From positions 1 through 7,261 of the forward strand of contig CADCPD010000101.1 of NCBI GenBank assembly GCA_902803265.1: 7,261 nt of DNA. Direction: 5' to 3'. The position numbers and the translations under genes were made by a program. A model generated the notes under the pieces. The model was given only the letters and a program-made list of their open reading frames with translations, had not been told where the DNA came from and did no database searches. Source of the stretch: an uncultured bacterium (GTDB taxonomy: Bacteria; Cyanobacteriota; Vampirovibrionia; Gastranaerophilales; Gastranaerophilaceae). Shown one piece after another: positions 1 to 5,105 of this stretch (position 1 is the stretch's first letter; the number at the start of each line of letters is the position of its first letter).

Positions 1-75
1 ATTAAGTATTTTTCTCTGAAAAAATTGCCTTTTAATCTATTACTGGATTTGAGGAGTATTCTGTCTATAAAACAT

Positions 76-110
76 ACAAAAAATCCAAGAGGTAATCTTG
101 GATTTTTTGT
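76..110 (-). terminator. Intrinsic terminator behind pyrG
   Basis: A perfect 15-bp inverted repeat (76-90 pairs with 96-110) encloses a 5-nt loop. Its core is TCCAAGA/TCTTGGA, flanked by an A-tract on one side and a T-tract on the other, so it can end transcription in either direction. It begins 10 nt beyond the pyrG stop codon, which makes it the natural end of the gatC-pyrG transcript. The T-tracts form part of the stem, as is usual for bidirectional terminators. Whether a plus-strand gene also ends here cannot be decided from the 75 bases to the left. Confidence 0.85.
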
Positions 111-120
111 TTAATATAAG

Positions 121-1722
121 CTATTTATTTTTAATAGCCGCATCAATCAAACCTTTAAACAACGGATGTGGTTTTTCAGGTCTTGATTTAAATTCAGGGT
201 GAAATTGTGAAGCGACAAACCAATCATTTTGAGGAAGTTCCACAATTTCTGCCAATTTACCATCAGGTGACATTCCGCTAAATACCAATCCTGCATTAGA
301 AATTTGATCTAAATATTCGTTATTAACTTCATATCTATGTCTATGGCGTTCATAAATAACATCAGAACCATAAACTTTTTTAGCAATTGAACCATCCTTC
401 AAATGACATTCATATTGACCCAATCTCATTGTTCCTCCGTACGCTGTAACATTCTTTTGTTCAAGCATTAAGTCAATAACAGGATTTTTACAATTATCAT
501 CAAATTCTTTTGAATTAGCATCTTCTAAGCCAACAACATTTCTTGCATATTCAATAACTGCACATTGCATACCTAAACAAAGCCCTAAGAACGGTACGTT
601 ATTTTCTCTTGCATATTTGATAACATTCAATTTGCCCTCAATACCTCTAATTCCAAAGCCACCTGGAACAACAACCGCATCAATATCTTTCATAAGAGTT
701 TTACAGCATTCATAATCTATGCAATCTTCAGAATTTATCCAATGAATATTAACTTTAGCCTCATTTGCATAACCAGCATGTTTTAACGATTCAACAACAG
801 AAATATACGCATCTGACAATTTTGTGTATTTACCTGCAATCGCAACTTCTAAAGTGGTTTTTGGATTATTAATTCTTCTAACTAAATCCTCCCATGATTT
901 TAAATCTGCTCTCTTATAGCATGTATTCAACATATTCAATACAACAGCTGCCATATTTTGTTCTTCTAATGCAAGTGGAACTTCATAGATACTTTTCATA
1001 TCTCTGCACTCAATTACCGCATCTTTCGGAACAGAACAAAACAAGGCAAGCTTTTCTTTTTCATCCTGAGGAATAGGATAAGATGTTCTACAAACCAATA
1101 TTTCAGGATGTATACCGTAACTTCTTAAAACATTTACACTGTGTTGAGACGGTTTTGTTTTGAGTTCGCCTGATGTAGGAAGATATGGTATCAACGTACA
1201 GTGAATTGATATTGCATTACCCATTCCTTGTTCTGTCTTAAATTGTCTTACAGCTTCAATAAACGGTAATCCTTCAATGTCACCTATTGTTCCGCCAATT
1301 TCAATAATCATAAAGTCCGGCTTAAATTCTTCTGTAGCTTTTATAATTCTTGATTTAATTTCATTAGTAATATGAGGAATAGTTTGAACAGTAGCGCCCA
1401 AATACTCACCCTTACGTTCCTTATTTATAACAGTTTGGTAAACGCTTCCTGACGTAACATTATTAATTTTACCAAAATTAGCATCAATAAATCTTTCATA
1501 ATGTCCCAAATCCAAATCAGTTTCGGCACCATCATCAGTAACAAAAACTTCACCATGTTGGAACGGACTCATTGTTCCGGGGTCGACATTTATATAAGGA
1601 TCAAATTTCTGAATAGCAACAGAAAAGCCCCTTGCTCTCAATAATTTTCCTAATGAAGCACCAATAATCCCTTTACCAAGCGAACTTACAACACCGCCTG
1701 TAATAAATATATACTTTGTCAT
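121..1722 (-). CDS. pyrG: CTP synthase (glutamine-hydrolysing)
   Basis: Cytosolic enzyme that makes CTP from UTP, ATP and glutamine, the last step of de novo pyrimidine nucleotide synthesis. At 533 residues it is full length (E. coli has 545). The N-terminal synthetase domain (about 1-270) starts with the diagnostic TGGVVSSLGKG P-loop (8-18) and carries DPYINVDPGT (41-50), DGAETDLDLGHYERF (64-78, with the Mg-binding Asp near 71) and EIGGTIGDIE (141-150, Glu141). The C-terminal class I glutaminase domain (about 290-533) has the oxyanion region PGGFG (353-357), the nucleophile Cys382 in GLCLGMQ, and His508/Glu510 in SQFHPEF, so the catalytic triad is intact. The ATG is preceded by a GGGGGAG Shine-Dalgarno (1725-1731). 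It sits 40 bp behind gatC with no terminator between them, so co-transcription is likely, although a lone TATAAT at 1749-1754 leaves room for a weak extra promoter. No pyrG attenuator or reiterative-initiation leader of the Bacillus type is visible. Confidence 0.98.
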   Translation of the reverse strand: MTKYIFITGGVVSSLGKGIIGASLGKLLRARGFSVAIQKFDPYINVDPGTMSPFQHGEVFVTDDGAETDLDLGHYERFIDANFGKINNVTSGSVYQTVINKERKGEYLGATVQTIPHITNEIKSRIIKATEEFKPDFMIIEIGGTIGDIEGLPFIEAVRQFKTEQGMGNAISIHCTLIPYLPTSGELKTKPSQHSVNVLRSYGIHPEILVCRTSYPIPQDEKEKLALFCSVPKDAVIECRDMKSIYEVPLALEEQNMAAVVLNMLNTCYKRADLKSWEDLVRRINNPKTTLEVAIAGKYTKLSDAYISVVESLKHAGYANEAKVNIHWINSEDCIDYECCKTLMKDIDAVVVPGGFGIRGIEGKLNVIKYARENNVPFLGLCLGMQCAVIEYARNVVGLEDANSKEFDDNCKNPVIDLMLEQKNVTAYGGTMRLGQYECHLKDGSIAKKVYGSDVIYERHRHRYEVNNEYLDQISNAGLVFSGMSPDGKLAEIVELPQNDWFVASQFHPEFKSRPEKPHPLFKGLIDAAIKNK

Positions 1723-1762
1723 TTCTCCCCCAACAACCTATATAAAAAATTATATAAAATTA

Positions 1763-2044
1763 CTAATTAATTTTTGGAACTCTAAAGAAACCATTTTCTT
1801 CTTCAGGTGCATTTTGCATCAATTGTTCCTTTGAACAATCGTAATGTATTTCATCGTCTCTCATAACATTACAAAAATCAACAACATGAGATAAAGGTTC
1901 AACATTAGACGTATCAACTTCATTCATCTGTTCAACATACATCAAAACATCACCCAATTGTTTAGAAAATTTTTCTTTTTCTTCTTCTGTCAACTCTAAT
2001 CTTGCCAACTTAGCAACGTGTTCAACATCTTTTATAGTAATCAT
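1763..2044 (-). CDS. gatC: Aspartyl/glutamyl-tRNA amidotransferase subunit C
   Basis: Small stabilising subunit of GatCAB, which amidates Glu-tRNA(Gln) and/or Asp-tRNA(Asn) in bacteria lacking GlnRS or AsnRS. Its 93 residues match the usual length of about 95. The N-terminal helix has the family pattern VEHVAKLARLELTEEE (8-23), followed by the amphipathic segment ending VLMYVEQMNEVDTSNVEP and the tail GFFRVPKIN, all typical of GatC. The start is fixed by an in-frame TGA two codons upstream and by GGAG at 2054-2057, 9 nt before the ATG. gatA and gatB are not in this window, so gatC is separated from its partner subunits, or they lie elsewhere. It is first in a probable gatC-pyrG operon read from the promoter at 2069-2097. 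Confidence 0.96.
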   Translation of the reverse strand: MITIKDVEHVAKLARLELTEEEKEKFSKQLGDVLMYVEQMNEVDTSNVEPLSHVVDFCNVMRDDEIHYDCSKEQLMQNAPEEENGFFRVPKIN

Positions 2045-2068
2045 AAATCATATCTCCAAGTTAAAATA

Positions 2069-2097
2069 ATTATAACATAAACCAAAATTATTCACAA
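2069..2097 (-). promoter_or_regulatory. Sigma-70-type promoter of gatC-pyrG with extended -10
   Basis: On the minus strand, TGTTATAAT (extended -10; hexamer at 2069-2074) lies 17 bp from TTGTGA (2092-2097, four of six matches to TTGACA). The predicted start near 2062 gives an 18-nt leader that contains the GGAG ribosome site. A 10-bp direct repeat, CAAAATTATT (plus-strand copies 2083-2092 and 2095-2104), overlaps the -35 area. Confidence 0.7.
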
Positions 2098-2102
2098 AAT
2101 TA

Positions 2103-2792
2103 TTAAACATTTCTAACATAATAATTCTCATCATTTCCTAACAATAACTTAAGTTCATTAAATTTAGTATTATCAGGGATTTGTTTCAAAATTATTGCAC
2201 ATTTTTCTCTGATGGTATATTCAGGTAACTTTGCACATTTCAAAAGCAAATCAAACAAATCTTTCTCATTTAAGTAAGTATAAAAAACAGCTAAAGTTTC
2301 CAAACACCAATAAATTTTAAAGTATTGTTTATTAGAAGTATATTTTTTAGATTTATAAGAAATTTTTGTAAGTTCATCTAACGCGATAAAAATAATATCC
2401 TTCATTTTATTAGCAATAAATTTTGAAAAATTTACATCATCTTTAAGATACTGAATAGCATCAATATCAAGGCGGCAAACATTGGAATCAATATCAATTA
2501 TTGAATTTGCAAAAATTTCATAAAATTTTTCATCTTTAAAATATTCTTTATAAACTGGAATCAATTGTAATATTTTATACGCAACAGCCTGACGAACTTT
2601 GCCATCTATACCGGTAAGATTTTCCATAAGTATTTCAGCATCAGATTTTGAACGTATCTCAGTTAAATTTAAAACTGCAGCCTGCTTCTCTAACACAGAA
2701 CCAGATTTTAAGATATTAAATATTAAATCAGTATCATAAATTTTGCTACATAAATTAACAACATCGTTTAAATTTTCATTCAAATTATCCAT
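2103..2792 (-). CDS. HEAT-like helical-repeat protein, function unknown
   Basis: I do not recognise a specific family. The 229-residue product is almost entirely helical by composition and shows HEAT/PBS-lyase-like units. Examples are residues 30-46 (EKQAAVLNLTEI), 50-78 (SDAEILMENL, then GKVRQAVAYKILQLI), a weaker unit around 90-118, 190-205 (TIREKCAIILKQI) and a last one at 212-229 (LKLLLGN, then YYVRNV). The recurring pattern is a hydrophobic helix, a turn with D/N, then V/I-R plus alanine-rich helix B. The chain stops right after VRNV, in the middle of what would be helix B of the last repeat, and no HEAT-like continuation appears in the other frames. There is no signal peptide and no membrane segment, so it is probably a cytosolic protein-interaction scaffold. 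The ATG has no Shine-Dalgarno. An upstream in-frame TAG and the lack of any earlier ATG fix the start, and the promoter position predicts a leaderless mRNA. It is divergent from the 60-residue gene at 2906. Confidence 0.85.
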   Translation of the reverse strand: MDNLNENLNDVVNLCSKIYDTDLIFNILKSGSVLEKQAAVLNLTEIRSKSDAEILMENLTGIDGKVRQAVAYKILQLIPVYKEYFKDEKFYEIFANSIIDIDSNVCRLDIDAIQYLKDDVNFSKFIANKMKDIIFIALDELTKISYKSKKYTSNKQYFKIYWCLETLAVFYTYLNEKDLFDLLLKCAKLPEYTIREKCAIILKQIPDNTKFNELKLLLGNDENYYVRNV

Positions 2793-2799
2793 ATAAGAA

Positions 2800-2828
2800 A
2801 TTATAACATGAAGAATACTAGCCTTGAA
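2800..2828 (-). promoter_or_regulatory. Extended -10 promoter predicting a leaderless mRNA
   Basis: On the minus strand, CATGTTATAAT (2800-2810) contains the extended -10 TGTTATAAT with its hexamer at 2800-2805. A weak -35, TTCAAG (2823-2828), lies 17 bp upstream. Counting 7 nt down from the hexamer puts the transcription start at about 2793, one base before the ATG of the HEAT-like gene. The absence of a Shine-Dalgarno agrees with a leaderless message. Confidence 0.65.
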
Positions 2829-2840
2829 TGAACAAAAATA

Positions 2841-2855
2841 ATCCTAACGTAGGAT
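2841..2855. promoter_or_regulatory. Inverted repeat, candidate operator
   Basis: ATCCTA-ACG-TAGGAT has perfect 6-bp arms around a 3-bp centre in the divergent spacer between the HEAT-like gene and the small plus-strand gene. It is not followed by a T-run, so a terminator is unlikely. Its centre (2848) falls at about -41 from the predicted start of the plus-strand gene and about -55 from that of the HEAT-like gene. That is a typical place for a dimeric regulator to bind. No regulator is encoded next to it in this window. Confidence 0.45.
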
Positions 2856-2876
2856 AAAATATAAGGTTTCAAACAC

Positions 2877-2898
2877 TATACTTATTAGAAAAGGAGGG
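2877..2898 (+). promoter_or_regulatory. -10 box and Shine-Dalgarno of the 60-residue gene
   Basis: TATACT (2877-2882) is a good -10 box with a predicted start near 2889, but nothing resembling TTGACA lies 16-18 bp upstream. The short leader carries a near-perfect AGGAGG (2892-2897), 8 nt before the ATG at 2906. This is the strongest ribosome site in the window and a main reason to accept the small gene. Confidence 0.6.
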
Positions 2899-2905
2899 AC
2901 AGCAA

Positions 2906-3088
2906 ATGGGATTTTTAGCAATTTTTAAAGATGCATTTGGGATTAAAGATGAAGATAATATTAAAATTGGATTATCAAGATTTAATTTAGCAGATAACGC
3001 AGAAGAAGCAGTTACAAAACCAGAAATTTCTATCAGAAACAAAGCTGTTAAATTATCTGATTTAATGCGAAAATCAAATTCATACTAA
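2906..3088 (+). CDS. Small protein of 60 residues, unknown function
   Basis: I do not recognise this protein. It has a near-consensus AGGAGG at ideal spacing, a -10 box, and a dedicated strong terminator starting 14 nt after its stop codon. It is therefore very probably a real, well-translated gene. The N-terminus MGFLAIFKDAFGIK has alternating hydrophobic and charged positions and would form an amphipathic helix. It resembles in style (not in proven homology) the membrane-binding first helix of PspA and of other small proteins starting MG-[IFL]-F. An acidic stretch follows (DEDN 16-19), then a polar middle (26-45) and a basic C-terminal segment KAVKLSDLMRKSNSY (46-60). It has no cysteine, no true transmembrane segment and no signal peptide. 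Plausible roles are a membrane-surface or partner-binding small protein. A toxin or bacteriocin is not supported by any neighbouring immunity or export gene. Confidence 0.8.
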   Translation: MGFLAIFKDAFGIKDEDNIKIGLSRFNLADNAEEAVTKPEISIRNKAVKLSDLMRKSNSY

Positions 3089-3101
3089 TTATGACAACAA
3101 T

Positions 3102-3139
3102 AAAAAGTGGTCGGATACCGTTGTATCCGACCACTTTTT
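3102..3139. terminator. Strong bidirectional terminator between convergent genes
   Basis: A perfect 17-bp stem (3102-3118 pairs with 3123-3139) closes a 4-nt CGTT loop. The GC-rich core GTGGTCGGATAC is bordered by five A on the left and five T on the right, so it works for both strands. It lies 14 nt after the small plus-strand gene and 13 nt after the trpS stop, and should end both transcripts. Confidence 0.95.
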
Positions 3140-3152
3140 CATTTAGGCAAAA

Positions 3153-4160
3153 TTAATACATCCCAATAATATTTCTTACGTCAGTAAGAACTTTTTTGGA
3201 AACAGCTCTTGCTTTTTCGGTACCCACAGCCAAAATTTCTTTTACTTCATTAATATGATTTTCGTTGTACTTACGTTTTTCTCTTATTTCTTTAAATTTA
3301 TCATTAATCTTTAAAGCTAATTGTCTTTTACAATCAGCACAACCTCGCTGACCAGCAGAACATTCAGAACTAATTTTAGAAATTTCTTCTTCAGAACCAA
3401 AAATTTGCCAATACTTAAATGCAACTTCACATTTATCTGGATGACCCAAATCATCTTTACGAACTCTTGAACGATCAGTAATACATTGCATAATACGTTT
3501 TTGAGTTGTAGTTTCGTCATCAGATATCTTTATATCATTATTAAACGATTTGCCCATTTTTTGACCATCTACGCCACAAATCAAAGCACAATTATTAAGT
3601 AACGGCTGTGGTTCAACAAAATAATCAGTATTATAAACATTATTAAAACGACGAACCATATCTCGCGTAAGTTCAACGTGAGCTACCTGATCTTTACCAA
3701 CAGGCACAAAATGAGCATTTACAGCCATAATATCAGCACTCATAAGCACTGGATAACCCATTAATCCAAAACCTATTTGAGAATTTTGACCTTGTTTATT
3801 CTTCAAAATTTTAGCCATATCTTTCAATGTAGGATCTCTTTCAACCCAATTTTGAGGAGTAACCATACCTAAATATACATTTAATTCAGCAATTTCAGGA
3901 ATTGTAGATTGAACAAATATCGTAGCTTTCTCAGGATTGATACCGCAAGCAAGCCAATCAATCACAACATTAATGACATTATCTTTCAAAACATCTGTTT
4001 TATCATAACCGGTAGTTAAAGCATGCCAATCTGCAACAGAGAAATAACATTCATATTCATTCTGAAGCTTGTTCCAATTATCAAGAACTCCTAAGTAGTG
4101 TCCAAGGTGCAATCTACCTGTAGGACGCATTCCTGACATAATTCTTTTCATTTCTTCCAT
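3153..4160 (-). CDS. trpS: Tryptophanyl-tRNA synthetase with predicted [4Fe-4S] site
   Basis: Class I aminoacyl-tRNA synthetase that charges tRNA(Trp) in the cytosol. Its 335 residues are the normal bacterial length. The Rossmann domain has SGMRPTGRLHLGHYLG (9-24, HIGH-type motif HLGH 18-21), ADWHALTT (43-50), ERDPTLKDMAK (107-117), MGYPVLMSADI (134-144) and PVGKDQ (153-158). The signature KMSKS appears as KMGKS (201-205), with glycine in place of the first serine. The C-terminal anticodon-binding part has Cys244, Cys267, Cys274 and Cys277, spaced C-x22-C-x6-C-x2-C. This is the spacing known for the [4Fe-4S] cluster of Thermotoga maritima TrpRS, so a bound cluster near the anticodon site is inferred. 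The start is the ATG 5 nt after GAGGAGG (4166-4172); an ATG three codons later is the only close alternative. The gene follows the hydrolase by 33 bp, with a possible own promoter in that gap. No T-box or trp leader fits in the space. Confidence 0.97.
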   Translation of the reverse strand: MEEMKRIMSGMRPTGRLHLGHYLGVLDNWNKLQNEYECYFSVADWHALTTGYDKTDVLKDNVINVVIDWLACGINPEKATIFVQSTIPEIAELNVYLGMVTPQNWVERDPTLKDMAKILKNKQGQNSQIGFGLMGYPVLMSADIMAVNAHFVPVGKDQVAHVELTRDMVRRFNNVYNTDYFVEPQPLLNNCALICGVDGQKMGKSFNNDIKISDDETTTQKRIMQCITDRSRVRKDDLGHPDKCEVAFKYWQIFGSEEEISKISSECSAGQRGCADCKRQLALKINDKFKEIREKRKYNENHINEVKEILAVGTEKARAVSKKVLTDVRNIIGMY

Positions 4161-4178
4161 ATTTGCCTCCTCAAGAGT

Positions 4179-4207
4179 ATTTTATACAAAAATCTATAAT
4201 TTGCCAA
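4179..4207 (-). promoter_or_regulatory. Candidate trpS promoter
   Basis: On the minus strand, TTGGCA (4202-4207, five of six matches to TTGACA) is 17 bp from TAAAAT (4179-4184, five of six matches to TATAAT). The predicted start near 4172 coincides with the first base of the GAGGAGG ribosome site, leaving a leader of only about 12 nt. The -35 overlaps the last codons of the hydrolase gene. Read-through from the hydrolase is also possible, as no terminator separates the two genes. Confidence 0.5.
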
Positions 4208-5069
4208 TAAAATCAATAACCTTATCAAAACACCATTCATTTAACCAATGATTACCCTTTTTTGATAAAAATAATTCAGCAGAATCATTTTCGTTTGCAA
4301 GCGCCATAGAATTATAATACGGAGCGATTTTATCAGCTTTTGAATGCATAATCAAAATAGGACATTCAACTTTTGAAATTTTTGATAAATTATCAAATTT
4401 CTGAATAAATTTGCAACCTCTGATTAAATGTACAGATATTGCACGAAGCATATACATTCTCATTTTTTTAAAATAAAATTTTGAGATATCAATAGCAGCA
4501 GACTTAATATCTTTTATCGGGGATTGAAGTATCAAAGCTTTGACAGAATAATTTTTTGCAGTTTCAACAGCAACCGTAGTTCCTAAAGAATGACCCCAAA
4601 GAATAATATTTTCAGTAAAAACAGCTAATGCATTCAACTTTTCTATTGCTGCTTGCGCATCAAGATATATACCTCTTTCTGAAGGCAAGCCCCCGCTTTT
4701 GTAGTGCCCCCTGTAACTTAATAAAAATAATCCCAGCCCATTATCTAAACACAATTTCGCGACATCTTGATGTGCAAGAATAGATTCTGCCTGACCATGA
4801 AAAAATAGTATCACTGGGTTATTATCTTTTGGCGGGATATACCAAGCATATAATTTTGCATTATCTTTTGTTATAAAACGAATAGGAGTAAATTTTTTCA
4901 AAAGTGATTTTTCAACTTTTTGAGCTCTCAGTTTAGCAGGTTGAAATATCAAATAATTTTCCATAGAAAGTCTTATAGGTCTAAGCCACTTTGCACCTGT
5001 AAAAAGCGGATAGAAAAAAAGATAAATAGCCTTTTTAAACAATAATAGATAAAATAATATCTTACGCAT
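4194..5069 (-). CDS. Membrane-anchored alpha/beta hydrolase
   Basis: Serine hydrolase of the alpha/beta fold, closest in style to the Bem46/ABHD13 (S33-like) group; the substrate is unknown. Counted from the start chosen here (291 residues), residues 4-24 are strongly hydrophobic apart from a KK pair and probably anchor the protein in the membrane, with the catalytic domain following. The oxyanion HG is at 91-92 (ILFFHGQAES), and a YRGHYKSGGLPSERG loop at 119-133 is typical of the group. The nucleophile elbow GHSLG is at 159-163 (Ser161), the acid is probably Asp246 in MHSKADKIAP, and the base is His274 in GNHW, so the triad is complete. The frame stays open further upstream into uvrA, and an ATG at 5078 overlaps the -10 box. 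The ATG at 5069 is preferred because the promoter at 5077-5105 would start the mRNA one base before it. No Shine-Dalgarno precedes either ATG. The gene is 28 bp behind the uvrA stop. Confidence 0.88.
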   Translation of the reverse strand: MRKILFYLLLFKKAIYLFFYPLFTGAKWLRPIRLSMENYLIFQPAKLRAQKVEKSLLKKFTPIRFITKDNAKLYAWYIPPKDNNPVILFFHGQAESILAHQDVAKLCLDNGLGLFLLSYRGHYKSGGLPSERGIYLDAQAAIEKLNALAVFTENIILWGHSLGTTVAVETAKNYSVKALILQSPIKDIKSAAIDISKFYFKKMRMYMLRAISVHLIRGCKFIQKFDNLSKISKVECPILIMHSKADKIAPYYNSMALANENDSAELFLSKKGNHWLNEWCFDKVIDFIGKL

Positions 5070-5076
5070 AAAACTC

Positions 5077-5105
5077 ATTATAACATGTAATATTTTTCTA
5101 TTCAA
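5077..5105 (-). promoter_or_regulatory. Extended -10 promoter, second leaderless arrangement
   Basis: On the minus strand, CATGTTATAAT (5077-5087) holds the extended -10 TGTTATAAT, with TTGAAT (5100-5105, four of six matches to TTGACA) at a 17-bp spacing inside the last codons of uvrA. The predicted start is about 5070, one base before the ATG at 5069. The 11-mer and its distance to the ATG (7 nt) are the same as in front of the HEAT-like gene. Confidence 0.7.

Noticed and set aside
1..114. Plus-strand frame without stops from the left edge to a TAA at 112-114
   Set aside because: The frame would run straight through the terminator hairpin, gives a low-complexity 37-residue tail with no recognisable motif, and has no start in view. 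Chance is a sufficient explanation.
894..1076. Plus-strand frame of 60 codons opposite pyrG
   Set aside because: It lies entirely antisense to well-conserved CTP synthase coding sequence and has no ribosome site or promoter.
1723..1762. CTP-responsive attenuator of the Bacillus pyrG type
   Set aside because: The run of G is the ribosome site itself, and no terminator hairpin exists between gatC and pyrG.
2841..2855. Inverted repeat as a terminator
   Set aside because: The stem is only 6 bp and lacks a following T-run on either strand. Its place between divergent promoters fits an operator better.
2906..3088. Small protein as toxin, antitoxin or bacteriocin
   Set aside because: No partner, immunity, processing or export gene is adjacent, and the sequence shows no leader-cleavage motif or cysteine pattern.
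3317..3520. Minus-strand frame of 67 codons inside trpS
   Set aside because: It is an out-of-frame reading of the conserved TrpRS C-terminal region, with biased leucine/valine/lysine content and no start signals.
4161..4193. T-box, trp leader or terminator in front of trpS
   Set aside because: Only 33 bases separate the genes and no stem followed by a T-run is present.
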